Of a stretch of DNA of 64,000 bases, positions 37,631 to 47,700 are shown one piece after another (the stretch's first letter is position 1; each line of letters begins with the position of its first letter). Made by a program: the position numbers and the translations under genes. Source of the stretch: Vibrio taketomensis. Its GTDB lineage: Bacteria > Pseudomonadota > Gammaproteobacteria > Enterobacterales > Vibrionaceae. The notes beneath the pieces are model-generated. The model was not told where the DNA came from. It made no database searches and saw only the letters and a program-made list of their open reading frames with translations. The stretch covers positions 1,302,001 to 1,366,000 of the forward strand of contig NZ_AP019649.1 of the NCBI RefSeq assembly GCF_009938165.1. The letters run 5' to 3'.

Positions 37631-38756
37631 ACGCATAACGTATCCGCACCGTGAAGGCAGTTGCTCGAAGCAGGCACATGCGGATTTTCCAACGCAGGGA
37701 ATTTACGAGCGAGAAGCGGGTCGATCGGGATTTTTCGGACCTGCCAGCCACTTTCACCATCGTCATGCGCCCACGGGATGGAGTGAGTGGCAAGGTGAGC
37801 TCAAACCGAGAGCGTTTAATTTGAATTACGTTCAAGGTGCAGATGCGCTTTCTCCTTGGCAAGTGCCGAACTTGCTTGAAAATAGTCAGTGCAAGGTTCG
37901 AGTGTGGCAATTGAGCAAAGATATGGAACATTTGGTGCGGAATGCCGACGGTGACGATTTGCTGTTTATTCATCAAGGCAGCGGTGAATTGTTTTGTGAT
38001 TATGGTCATATGAGCATTAATGAGGGTGACTATGTGGTGATCCCTCGTTCAACCAACTGGCGCATAGAAGTGAGCCAACCACTGTTTTTTCTGATGATTG
38101 AAAATAGCGATGGTTCATTTGGTTTACCTGATAAAGGTATGGTCGGGCAACATGCGGTATTTGACCCGGCGGTGTTAGATGTACCTGCAATTGATGCTCT
38201 GTTCCAAGCGCAATATAGCGAAACCACTACTCAGGTGCAGGTTAAACGCCATGGGGATATCAGCACGATTACCTATCCATTTAATCCTTTAGATGCAATT
38301 GGTTGGCATGGCGATCTGTCAGTGGTACGTGTCAATTGGCGTGATATTCGACCATTGATGTCCCACCGTTATCATCTGCCACCGTCAGCGCATACCACGT
38401 TTGTGGCCGATGGTTTTGTCGTGTGTACTTTTGTACCAAGGCCGATAGAAAGCGACCCTGGCGCATTAAAAGTGCCGTTCTACCATAACAATGATGACTA
38501 TGATGAAGTGCTGTTCTATCACCAAGGTGACTTCTTTAGCCGTGACAATATCGAAGCCGGTATGGTGACTTTCCATCCCGCCGGATTTACTCATGGTCCA
38601 CACCCCAAAGCGTTTGCTGCTGGCATGCAGCATCAAAAGAAATTTACCGATGAAGTTGCGGTGATGATTGACTGTCGCCGTGCATTAGCGTTTTCAAAAC
38701 ACGCACAGCAAGTCGAAGTTGAAGAGTACGTCTACAGTTGGCGAGAAAAGAAGTGA
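37623..38756 (+). CDS. hmgA: Homogentisate 1,2-dioxygenase
   Basis: The 377-residue cupin-type dioxygenase opens the homogentisate ring to maleylacetoacetate. Iron-site region: VPFYHNNDDYDEVLFYHQGDFF and HPAGFTHGPHPKA. It is the short bacterial type. It overlaps hpd by 8 nt and ends 6 bp before fahA, so translation is coupled. Confidence 0.95.
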   Translation: MRKRITYPHREGSCSKQAHADFPTQGIYEREAGRSGFFGPASHFHHRHAPTGWSEWQGELKPRAFNLNYVQGADALSPWQVPNLLENSQCKVRVWQLSKDMEHLVRNADGDDLLFIHQGSGELFCDYGHMSINEGDYVVIPRSTNWRIEVSQPLFFLMIENSDGSFGLPDKGMVGQHAVFDPAVLDVPAIDALFQAQYSETTTQVQVKRHGDISTITYPFNPLDAIGWHGDLSVVRVNWRDIRPLMSHRYHLPPSAHTTFVADGFVVCTFVPRPIESDPGALKVPFYHNNDDYDEVLFYHQGDFFSRDNIEAGMVTFHPAGFTHGPHPKAFAAGMQHQKKFTDEVAVMIDCRRALAFSKHAQQVEVEEYVYSWREKK

Positions 38757-38762
38757 GGGAAT

Positions 38763-39773
38763 ATGAAGCTTGCAACGCTCAAAAATAAATCAAGAGATGG
38801 CATGCTGGTGGTGGTCAGTAGCGATCTAACCCATTGTGTTGCCGTTCCCAACATCGCCATGACGCTACAGCAAGCGTTGGATAACTGGGCGCACTGTGAA
38901 CCGCTGCTTGCCGAGATATATCAGGCACTCAATCAGGGTGAAATTGAAGGGATGGAGTTTGTAGCCAAACAGTGTGAATCGCCGTTACCGAGAGCATTTC
39001 ATTGGGCCGATGGCAGTGCGTACGTAAACCATGTGGAGTTGGTGCGCCGAGCAAGGGGAGCAGAAGTGCCAGAGAGCTTTTGGCATGATCCTTTGATGTA
39101 TCAAGGCGGCTCCGATACGTTTATCGGCCCTTGTGACGACATTCGATTTACCAGTCAAGAGTGGGGCATTGATTTTGAAGCGGAAGTGGCAGTAATTACC
39201 GATGATGTGCCGATGGGCTGCTCCCTAGAACAGGCGCAGAATAGTATTCGCTTGCTGATGTTGGTTAACGATGTCTCACTGCGCAATTTGATTCCCGCAG
39301 AACTGGCGAAAGGATTTGGTTTTTATCAATCAAAGCCTTCTTCGGCTTTTTCACCGGTTGCGATTACGCCAGATGAACTGGGGGATGCATGGTATAAGAG
39401 TAAGGTGCATTTGCCCCTCCATAGCACTTACAACCGAGCATCGTTTGGCTTGCCCAATGCAGGGCAAGACATGACGTTTAGTTTTGCGGATTTGATTGTT
39501 CATGCAAGCAAAACCCGTAACTTGGCGGCGGGTACGATTATTGGTTCAGGAACGGTGTCCAATAAGCAGGGCACTGAATACGGTTCGGCAGTCACGGAAG
39601 GGGGCGTCGGCTATTCCTGCATTGCTGAAATTCGCATGATTGAAACGATCAGAGACGGCGCACCAACGACACAGTTTATGCAGTTTGGTGACACGATAAA
39701 AATAGAAATGTTGGATGGACTAGGCAACAGCTTATTTGGCGCAATTGAACAAACGGTGGTGGAGGCAAAATGA
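38763..39773 (+). CDS. fahA: Fumarylacetoacetate hydrolase
   Basis: A 336-residue FAH-family hydrolase that cleaves fumarylacetoacetate to fumarate and acetoacetate. Metal-binding acidic residues lie in GIDFEAEVAVI. The family block MLVNDVSLRNLIP and the SKPSSAFSPVAITPDELG segment are intact. It overlaps maiA by 4 nt. Confidence 0.94.
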   Translation: MKLATLKNKSRDGMLVVVSSDLTHCVAVPNIAMTLQQALDNWAHCEPLLAEIYQALNQGEIEGMEFVAKQCESPLPRAFHWADGSAYVNHVELVRRARGAEVPESFWHDPLMYQGGSDTFIGPCDDIRFTSQEWGIDFEAEVAVITDDVPMGCSLEQAQNSIRLLMLVNDVSLRNLIPAELAKGFGFYQSKPSSAFSPVAITPDELGDAWYKSKVHLPLHSTYNRASFGLPNAGQDMTFSFADLIVHASKTRNLAAGTIIGSGTVSNKQGTEYGSAVTEGGVGYSCIAEIRMIETIRDGAPTTQFMQFGDTIKIEMLDGLGNSLFGAIEQTVVEAK

Positions 39774-40429
39774 AGTTATATGGATATTGGCGCTCGTCTG
39801 CAGCGTACCGAGTGAGAATCGCACTCAACCTCAAAAAGATTGCTTACGAATATATCGCAGTCGATCTGCTCAAAGACGGCGGGGAGCAGCATAGTGACGA
39901 TTTTCATCAAATCAATGCGACTGAGTTAGTGCCAGTATTGGTGGATGGGGATATGCGCATTAGCCAGTCTCTCAATATTATTGATTACCTAGATGATCAC
40001 TATTTCCCTCCACAATTGACACCTGTTGCGGGTCAAGATCGCTATACCGCAAAAGAGATTGCACAAGATATCGCAATCGATATTCACCCGCTCAACAACT
40101 TACGAGTACAGCAGTATTTGATTAGCCAAGAAGAGTTTACCGAACAAGATGAGCTTGATTGGGTCAAACATTGGATCATGGTCGGCTTTGAAGCGCTTGA
40201 AGAAAAACTGTTGAGAAGTTCAGGGGCCTATTGCGTCGGCACACAACTTACCGTTGCAGATGTTTGTTTAGTGCCTCAGGTTTATAACGCACTGCGATTT
40301 GGTGTCGATTTGAGTTTTTATCCAACAATTGAGCGGCTTTACCACTCGTTGAATGAAATGAGCGAGTTCAAGCTGGCAGCCCCAGAAAATCAGCCCGATG
40401 CCCCAACAAAAAAACCACCTATTGAATAG
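39770..40429 (+). CDS. maiA: Maleylacetoacetate isomerase (zeta GST)
   Basis: A 219-residue zeta-class glutathione transferase. The active-site motif SSAAYRVRIALNLK replaces the usual SSCS version; the GSH-binding INATELVPVL and DYLDDHY follow. It starts in the ATGA overlap with fahA. Its last codons and stop lie inside the operon terminator. Confidence 0.94.
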   Translation: MKLYGYWRSSAAYRVRIALNLKKIAYEYIAVDLLKDGGEQHSDDFHQINATELVPVLVDGDMRISQSLNIIDYLDDHYFPPQLTPVAGQDRYTAKEIAQDIAIDIHPLNNLRVQQYLISQEEFTEQDELDWVKHWIMVGFEALEEKLLRSSGAYCVGTQLTVADVCLVPQVYNALRFGVDLSFYPTIERLYHSLNEMSEFKLAAPENQPDAPTKKPPIE

Positions 40430-40437
40430 GTGGTTTT
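40408..40437. terminator. Terminator overlapping the end of maiA
   Basis: Stem AAAACCACCTATT/AATAGGTGGTTTT. The maiA stop TAG (40427-40429) is in the right arm, so the hairpin encodes the last residues. The small minus-strand gene ends at 40495, so it may serve both. Confidence 0.88.
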
Positions 40438-40494
40438 AAGATTCATCCTTGGCTAACGTGTATTATTGCTCGATTCAGAGCCACGTTGGGCATT

Positions 40495-40680
40495 TTAATG
40501 CATCAGTTGTGCTTGACGCTCTCGCTGTTGCATCTCTGCTAGGTTAAATTGACGCACATCCAGTGCAGCAAAGTCGAAACACGCTTTACATGAATGATGG
40601 CACATGCCATCAACGTATTCGTGTTTGGTCAGCAGGTTCGGCTTTTTACACCAATCGCAAACGCCTTCAATTTTGAACAT
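40495..40680 (-). CDS. Small zinc-ribbon-like protein, 61 aa
   Basis: A 61-residue protein with two metal-binding knuckles: CDWCKK near the N-terminus and CHHSCKACFD in the middle. The C-terminus is a charged helix (LAEMQQRERQAQLMH). The start at 40680 has an AGGAGCGTTAC site. It appears to be a Vibrio zinc-ribbon protein of unknown role. Confidence 0.75.
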   Translation of the reverse strand: MFKIEGVCDWCKKPNLLTKHEYVDGMCHHSCKACFDFAALDVRQFNLAEMQQRERQAQLMH

Positions 40681-40864
40681 GTAACGCTCCTACCGTTATT
40701 ACCAAGGGTTATTTTCGGGGCGTATTATTACACATAAAGTAATTGTGGGTTAATGATTTGTTACGCGAAGCGAGATCGAGATCGATTGCGTTTGTCCTGT
40801 ATTTTCGGGTGCTACAGGGTGTCTTTCTATGTCTGTTTATTTTGCGTAACCATTTGTTAACGTA

Positions 40865-41290
40865 TTATTTGCGTTTGCTCATAATCAGTTTTAAGGCGTG
40901 ATTGAGGCGCTTCATCTCTTCATCGCTGCCACGCAAATCCGGGTGATAGATTTTGCATAATTGTTTGTAGCGCTGCTTGATTCCTTCAACTGGGGGAAGG
41001 GCGTGTTTTTCATAGCCGAACATCGCGCAAGCAAGATCGAGTTCGGTAGCATGACTAGACGAGGTCTGTGATATATGGCTTGCAGACGCTTGTCGCAATT
41101 GTTGTGATAGTTGAGAGAGCAACTGCTGCTGTTTTTTGATCGCTTGTTCTTGTCGTGCAATATGCTGTTTTAACTGTTGATTTTCTAAGAAGGAAGCATT
41201 AACGGTGGCTGACAATGTCTGTTCGGTATCGGCTTCCGTGGTTGACTTAAGCATTTTGAGTTTGCGGCGGCGAGTTATTCTGTACGACAC
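40865..41290 (-). CDS. J-domain protein
   Basis: A 141-residue protein with a coiled-coil middle (about 35-75, Gln-rich) and a C-terminal J domain (about 90-138), with the HPD motif in QLCKIYHPDLRG. It would stimulate an Hsp70 partner. The frame starts at GTG 41290, but stays open upstream to about 41360 and would encode a hydrophobic N-terminus (RIAVIAIALVSYR) without any ATG, GTG or TTG. A membrane anchor and a displaced or non-canonical start are therefore possible. Confidence 0.72.
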   Translation of the reverse strand: MSYRITRRRKLKMLKSTTEADTEQTLSATVNASFLENQQLKQHIARQEQAIKKQQQLLSQLSQQLRQASASHISQTSSSHATELDLACAMFGYEKHALPPVEGIKQRYKQLCKIYHPDLRGSDEEMKRLNHALKLIMSKRK

Positions 41291-41378
41291 AAGAGCGATA
41301 GCTATAACCGCAATCCGGAGCTGACAGGGACAATCAATTCTTGATATGAAAGTGATGAAAATAGATTTTTAGGATGGT

Positions 41379-41885
41379 TTAAATGGTCAAATTCAGCCAA
41401 CGTTTGACTCGTTGCTGGTTAAATTCATCTTGTAAAATACTGCTATAAGCGGCTTCTGCTGCTGGATTTGTCTCTGCAGCCATTTGAAACCAAAGTTTTG
41501 CCAGCATACTTGCATTAAGCGCATCTGGTTGTGATTGATAAATCATGCCAAGTTGATACTGCGCGTTATCATTGCCATTGAGGGCTAATTTGGTGAGCCA
41601 ATAGATGCCACGTTCGAAATGATTTTTGTTTTTTTGATTCGAAAGGTAATACTCAACCAAATCGAGTTGCGCCTGTTGATAGCGGTTATTGGCCGCTTGC
41701 TCTAACCAATAAAGGGCATCTTGGGAGGATTGTGTCACCCCTTTACCGTTTTGGTAAGCTTGGGATAGTTGGTACTGGGCTCGTGGGTTATTGAGTTCCG
41801 CTTGCTCGAGCAATTCATTAAATGCAGAGTTTTGGGCGTGGGCAATAGATGAAACGAGAATGAGTAGGGTGAGAAACAATTTCAT
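41379..41885 (-). CDS. Sel1-repeat periplasmic protein
   Basis: A 168-residue protein with a signal peptide (MKLFLTLLILVSSIAHA). The mature part contains three to four Sel1/TPR-like repeats (AQYQLSQAYQNGKGVTQSSQDALYWLEQAA, then ..ERGIYWLTKLALNGNDNAQYQLGMIYQ). These usually mediate protein interactions. The start at 41885 begins the signal peptide directly; six extra upstream residues are possible. Confidence 0.82.
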   Translation of the reverse strand: MKLFLTLLILVSSIAHAQNSAFNELLEQAELNNPRAQYQLSQAYQNGKGVTQSSQDALYWLEQAANNRYQQAQLDLVEYYLSNQKNKNHFERGIYWLTKLALNGNDNAQYQLGMIYQSQPDALNASMLAKLWFQMAAETNPAAEAAYSSILQDEFNQQRVKRWLNLTI

Positions 41886-41950
41886 CTTAAACCAGAAATC
41901 CATTTGGTTGCATTTAAATAGATTTCATATTTTACACTTAAGCACAATAA

Positions 41951-41977
41951 TCCCAAGCCCTATGTAAGGGCTTGGGG
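41951..41977 (-). terminator. Hairpin after the OmpA-like lipoprotein gene
   Basis: Stem CCAAGCCCT/AGGGCTTGG with loop ATGTA, located 35 bp past the lipoprotein stop. The downstream minus-strand sequence is ATTATTGTG, so the T-run is weak. Confidence 0.6.
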
Positions 41978-42011
41978 AGACTTTGTTCTCAAGTCCAACG
42001 AAAGGGGCTGC

Positions 42012-42680
42012 TTATTTTAGAGGCAAAATCTTAATTTCTACGCGGCGGTTACATGCACGACCAGCAGTTGTGTCGTTAGTGCATAGTGGGAAACGTTCAC
42101 CATAGCCACGAGAGATTGCACGACCTGGTGCAACGCCTTGTTGAACTAGGTAGTTACGTACTGATTCAGCGCGGCGCTCTGATAGAGTTTGGTTCATTGC
42201 ATCGTTACCGGTGCTATCGGTGTAACCTTCGATTACTAGGCTTGTGTCTGGGTATTCAACCAAAATACGCGCTACGCCTTGCAGTGTGCGGTGAATACTT
42301 GCGTCTAGTTGGTATGAACTTGATTGGAAACCGATACCGTTTTCCATGCGAAGCACGAGTTGGTTTTCACCAACGCGTTGAACTTGAACACCTGAATCAA
42401 GTAGAGATTTACGTAGAGCCGCTTCTTGTTGGTCGAAGTAGTAACCTGCGCCACCACCAATCGCTGCACCGCCTGCTGCACCAATCAATGCATTTTTGCG
42501 ACGCTCGTCTGCGTTGTCACCTGTAGCAAGACCAACGGCAACACCTGCGATTGCACCAATGATAGCGCCAGAAGTTGTTGAGTTAGTTTCGTACTCACCA
42601 GTAGTTGCGTTTTGACGTTGAGTAGCCTGACAGCCAGATAGAGCGATAGTCATAGCTAAAGCGATAGTTAGTTTTTTCAC
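42012..42680 (-). CDS. OmpA-family lipoprotein with glycine zipper
   Basis: A 222-residue lipoprotein: signal with lipobox LSGC (Cys17), a glycine-zipper region (about 38-85, GAIIGAIAGVAVGLATG, GAAGGAAIGGGAGYY), and a C-terminal OmpA peptidoglycan-binding domain (about 105-220) with EGYTDSTGNDAMNQTLSERRAESVRNYL and the RRVEI end. It resembles E. coli YiaD. Likely anchored in the outer membrane and contacting the cell wall. Confidence 0.92.
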   Translation of the reverse strand: MKKLTIALAMTIALSGCQATQRQNATTGEYETNSTTSGAIIGAIAGVAVGLATGDNADERRKNALIGAAGGAAIGGGAGYYFDQQEAALRKSLLDSGVQVQRVGENQLVLRMENGIGFQSSSYQLDASIHRTLQGVARILVEYPDTSLVIEGYTDSTGNDAMNQTLSERRAESVRNYLVQQGVAPGRAISRGYGERFPLCTNDTTAGRACNRRVEIKILPLK

Positions 42681-42890
42681 AGAATACGTCTCCGTGTGAA
42701 AGTGTAATCAAGACAGATTGTTAGGGCGCTAATAGACATCAAGCCTGCAAGTTAGTCAAACCCCTCTAACAATATTTGACACAAGCTTAACAAGCGATGA
42801 AAGAAGCGTTCATAAATACGTCAGGGATTTCGCGAAAATGTTCAAAGTGCCTGCACGGTGTTCTGGCACTTCAAGCAAGTAATAGGGGAG

Positions 42891-43586
42891 TTAGCGGAGC
42901 AGTTTTGGTGCTTGCGCACCGTTGATTGGACGACTTACCGACAGTGTGCGGCCTTTTTTAAGTCCAACTTCGTAATCGTCAGTGAGGTTTTTCATTGCCT
43001 CACGCAGTTGTTGTTTGAATGTTTCACGGTCGATATTTTTAAACTCTTTATCGATGTAATCTTCAATCTTATTGGCAGACTCTTCATCTGGTGAAATGAC
43101 CGGTAATTTTTCCAGCGCACCTTCAACCCAACCAGATACAAATGAGTTAACGCGGCGGTTAACTTCCATCGACGACGTACCAGAACCAGCGAAACTGTTG
43201 CGGAATTTCCCGGTGTGTTCGTTCAGTTCGCGATAGACAATATCAAATGCGAAAGCTGCAAAGATGGCACGATCTGCTTCACCAATAAATTCAAGGCGCT
43301 TTAAGCCTTTGTGGTTCAGCAGCACTGCTTCTACACCGAAACGGGTGTTGATCCCACGAATTACGCGCAATATGGTTGAGCCGATGTTTGATGGCAACAA
43401 ATGGGTCGATTGTGTTTTGCCCATTTTGATAAACTCAATGTCGTCCTTATCCAAGCCGTATTTGAGCATGAGACGATGCGCCATTTTAATCGCATTCGCT
43501 GCTTCGTTAACGTTGGCTGAGTTACCAAGTTCTAGACACTTAGCAATCTTTTTAAGGGCTTTTTGTTTATCCATGGACAGCGACAA
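42891..43586 (-). CDS. DUF2786 domain protein
   Basis: A 231-residue soluble protein with the N-terminal DUF2786 motif (KIAKCLELGNSANVNEAANAIKMAHRLMLKYGLDKDDIE), followed by a longer domain resembling the DUF7168-type partner. Start candidates are 43586 and 43574 (MDKQKAL); both lack a clear ribosome site. The function of the family is unknown. Confidence 0.82.
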   Translation of the reverse strand: MSLSMDKQKALKKIAKCLELGNSANVNEAANAIKMAHRLMLKYGLDKDDIEFIKMGKTQSTHLLPSNIGSTILRVIRGINTRFGVEAVLLNHKGLKRLEFIGEADRAIFAAFAFDIVYRELNEHTGKFRNSFAGSGTSSMEVNRRVNSFVSGWVEGALEKLPVISPDEESANKIEDYIDKEFKNIDRETFKQQLREAMKNLTDDYEVGLKKGRTLSVSRPINGAQAPKLLR

Positions 43587-43661
43587 AACTCGTAAAATTC
43601 ACAAAGTCGGCTATTTTAACGTGTTCTACGTCTGTATCGCAACCGCACATCAAAATTAGAT

Positions 43662-43693
43662 AAACAAAAGGCTTCAAAAGAAGCCTTTTGTTT
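43662..43693 (-). terminator. Terminator of the DUF3334 gene
   Basis: Stem AAACAAAAGGCTT/AAGCCTTTTGTTT with loop CAAAAG, 40 bp past the stop codon at 43733. Confidence 0.88.
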
Positions 43694-43732
43694 GATGTTA
43701 CAGCGTGTTGATTACGCTTTTGAGATAATTGG

Positions 43733-44416
43733 TTATAGGCCGAGTTCGCTCAGTAGATCATCGGCATCACTGTTGGTGGTAGGCTTAGCACCCGCCTCTT
43801 TTTCTCGCATTTGTTGCTGCGTTCTTTCTAAGATGTCATCTGGGTTTTCATCTTCATCCGCATCAAAATCTTCAAGTTGGATGAATTCGGTTTTATCCAT
43901 CGCTAACTCCAAATAGAAAATGTTGTGATTTTCTGTTGAGAAGGTCACGCGGCGCGCTTGAGGTCGATCAAGATTGGTATCGACAGAGAGGATCACCTGC
44001 TTGTTTAAGGACAACATCTTCGGTTGGTTCTGAGTAATATGGGTTTGCAGCTCTTTGCGAATCTTGTTGGTGAAATCCCCAACGAGTTGATTCATAAGTT
44101 CGCCCAAAACGTCACCGACCTCATCAGAGGTATGTGCAATCGCCAATTCTTCAGCAGGGATGCCCATATGCTGCATATATTTCGTATAGATCTCTAATGC
44201 GGCTTTAGCGGTAAAGTTGATCACAACCAGGCCGGAAAAGCCTCCGTCAAATAAGACGAAGCAACCAAAGTCGGGTTTAAGGCTGGTTTTATTGATTTTC
44301 TGCACCATTGCAGAGTAGGACACGTGGGAGTCAGTGGCAGAACTCAGTACACCAGACACCGACTGACAAAGTTTAAGTAGAATATCTTCTGTTGTGACGA
44401 TTTTATTCTTTTTCAT
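43733..44416 (-). CDS. DUF3334 (CheX-like) protein
   Basis: A 227-residue protein. The N-terminal 160 or so residues resemble the CheX/CheC-like fold (DFGCFVLFDGGFSGLVVINF, SDEVGDVLGELMNQLVGDFTNKIRKEL with the E..N.. pattern of CheX phosphatases). The C-terminus is acidic (LEDFDADEDENPDDI) and ends in DDLLSELGL. A role in chemotaxis-type dephosphorylation is a family inference only. The 44417-44733 stretch upstream contains promoters but no gene. Confidence 0.82.
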   Translation of the reverse strand: MKKNKIVTTEDILLKLCQSVSGVLSSATDSHVSYSAMVQKINKTSLKPDFGCFVLFDGGFSGLVVINFTAKAALEIYTKYMQHMGIPAEELAIAHTSDEVGDVLGELMNQLVGDFTNKIRKELQTHITQNQPKMLSLNKQVILSVDTNLDRPQARRVTFSTENHNIFYLELAMDKTEFIQLEDFDADEDENPDDILERTQQQMREKEAGAKPTTNSDADDLLSELGL

Positions 44417-44733
44417 TGGCTTGGTTCAATGCTGCTGATGATGTACTCAAACCACAGTGGAAAAGCCAGATTTTTGGAGCAGCTTGCACAAAAATCGCTA
44501 CTGAGTAGGGTTTGAGAAATAGGAACAATTCAGGCGATAAATATTGATGTTGTATCCGATCAATAGTGGTTGAAACTCGCACTGGTCAGTTATTGGGTAT
44601 CGCTATTCACCACAAATTCTATTTTGGCACTGTATTTCTGTTTTAATCACGCTTTTAAATGTTGTAAAGTGACGAAAATCAAAAGAATAGTAACCCAAAG
44701 CTGATTGGATCAGCGTTGTAGGGGCAGGACGCA

Positions 44734-47700
44734 ATGTTACCAAGACTTCATTCTCATCAAGACATCGATCATGTTGTACTGAGTTTTTTAGAGGAACTAA
44801 AAAACGCAGGCTTTAGCGGGGATATTGAAACCCAATATTCGAGCCGCCTTGCCGTAGCAACGGACAACAGTGTTTATCAATTATTACCGCAAGCGGTTAT
44901 TCACCCTCGAACCACACAAGACGTCTCTCTGATTGGTAAAATCAGCGTCAAGCCGGTTTATGAACGGGTGAAGTTCTCACCTCGCGGTGGTGGTACGGGC
45001 ACTAATGGTCAATCGCTAACACCGGGTGTGGTGGTAGATCTATCCCGCCATATGAACAAGGTGCTTGAGATCAATGAAAAAGAGGGTTGGGTACGTGTGC
45101 AAACTGGGGTGGTCAAAGACCAACTCAACGACGCAGTACGCCCTTATGGCTATTTCTTTTCTCCGGATCTTTCTACCAGTAACCGAGCGACCATTGGTGG
45201 CATGATTAACACAGACGCGTCTGGGCAAGGTTCACTAAAATACGGTAAAACCTCGAATCACGTCCTGTCATTACAGGCTGTTTTTGCTGATGGCTCATTG
45301 TTGGAATCGGATCTCTCCAAAGGTTTACCAGAGCAAGAGTCATACGCTGAAAGGGCGTTGCAGGTTACGGAACAGGTATGCCGTGGAAAACGAGCGCAGA
45401 TTGTTGCGAAATTTCCGCCACTAAATCGATTCCTAACCGGTTACGATCTTAAAAATGCAGTAAGCGAAGCGGATGATAGTTTCGACATTACGCGCGTGCT
45501 TTGTGGTGCAGAAGGGTCACTGGCATTCATTACTGAAGCGAAACTTAATCTGACCAAAATTCCTAAAGCTCGCACCTTAGTGAACGTTAAGTACAACAGT
45601 TTTGATTCCGCGTTGCGTAATGCGGCATTTATGGTGGAAGCTAATGCACTTTCGGTAGAGACCGTAGATTCAAAAGTATTAAACCTAGCTAAAGAAGATA
45701 TCATTTGGCATACGGTTAGCGACCTGTTAGCCGATGTACCGGGCAAAGAAATGCTTGGTATCAATATGGTCGAGTTTGCAGGAGAAAACAGCGAAGAGAT
45801 TGAACAGCAAGTTGCTTCGTTGACCGCGCGTTTAGATCAAATGTTAGCGAATGAAGAAGCGGGCATTATTGGCTATCAAGTTTGTAATGATCTCGCGAGT
45901 ATCGGCAAAATCTACAACATGCGTAAAAAAGCGGTCGGTTTGCTCGGCGCAGCGAAAGGGCGAGCCAAGCCGGTTGCGTTTGCTGAAGATACTTGTGTTC
46001 CTCCTGAAAACCTCGCTGATTTTATTGCCGAATTTCGCCAATTGCTCGACGCGAAGCAGTTGAAGTATGGCATGTTTGGACATGTCGACGCCGGAGTGCT
46101 GCATGTTCGTCCAGCGCTCGATTTGTGCGATCCTCACCAAGAACGCATGATGCAAGAAATCTCCGATCAGGTGGTGAAGCTGGTGGCAAAATATGGCGGC
46201 CTGATGTGGGGTGAGCACGGTAAAGGCTTCCGTTCTGAATATGGCCCAGAGTTCTTTGGTGAAGAGTTATTTACCGAATTAAGACGGGTTAAGTCGGCGT
46301 TTGACCCGCACAATAAAATGAATCCGGGGAAAATTTGTACGCCGTTGGAAAGTGGCGATCAGCTGGTGAAAGTTAGCGATACCAAACGCGGATTTTATGA
46401 CCGTCAGATTGCAGTTGAGGTCCGTGATAGCTTTAAACAAGCCATGGAGTGTAATGGTAACGGCTTGTGTTTTAACTACGATACAGCGTCTCCAATGTGC
46501 CCATCGATGAAAGTCACTGCTGACCGCAGACACTCGCCGAAAGGTCGAGCAGGGCTTGTGCGTGAGTGGTTACGTCAATTAACCGAGCAGGGTATTGATA
46601 TTCTCGATCTTGAACAGCAGGCGCTGAAAACCGCGTCTGTTAAAACCATGCTGGATCGCGTGCGTAATAGCTTCAATAAAAAGCACGAATATGACTTTTC
46701 ACACGAAGTTTATGAGGCAATGAATGGCTGTTTGGCTTGTAAAGCGTGTGCCAGCCAATGTCCTATAAAAGTCGATGTTCCGAGTTTCAGAGCTCGATTC
46801 TTAAATATCTATTACAGCCGCTATCAGCGCCCTTTCAAAGATTATTTGGTAGCAAACATTGAGAGTATGCTACCAAAGATGGCTTTGGCACCACAGTTGG
46901 TTAACGGTGTATTGAAGCAGAAATGGGTACAAGATTTAACCGCGGCGACTGTCGGTTATGTTGATGCGCCATTACTTTCAATACCAACGCTTGCAAAGCG
47001 AACTAAGCAGTTAAAGCCATTTGATATGCAGGCTCTGGCGGCAATGTCGCAAGAAGACAAAGCCAATCACGTATTGATCGTGCAAGATCCTTTTACTTCA
47101 TATTACGATGCTGACGTGGTCGAAGATTTTATCAAGCTCTTGATAAAAATTGATAAAACGCCCGTGCTTTTACCATTTAAGCCCAACGGTAAAGCGCAGC
47201 ATATTAAAGGCTTTTTAGCTCAGTTTGCCAAGAGTGCGACCACGACATCGGTGTTCTTGCAGCAAGTAGCGGATTTAGGAATCCCAATGGTGGGCGTTGA
47301 CCCCGCTTTAGTGCTCTGTTACCGAGATGAGTACAATGAAATCCTTGGTGACAAGCGTGGTGAGTTTGACGTTCTGACTGTTCATGAATGGTTACTACCA
47401 AGGCTTAATGAGTTTTCTGCTCGAGAGACTGGTGGTGAACCTTGGTATTTGCTTGCTCACTGCACCGAGAAAACCAAATTGCCCAATGCAGAAAAAGAAT
47501 GGGGCACCATCTTTACCCATTTTGGCGCTCAGCTAAATAGCGTTGCTGTTGGCTGTTGTGGTATGGCGGGAACTTTTGGCCATGAGGTGGACAAATTGCA
47601 AATATCGAAAGATGTTTACGCGCTTAGCTGGAAACCTCGTTTAGAAGAGTTACCTGCTGAGCGCTGCTTAGTCACTGGCTATTCATGTCGGAGCCAAGTA

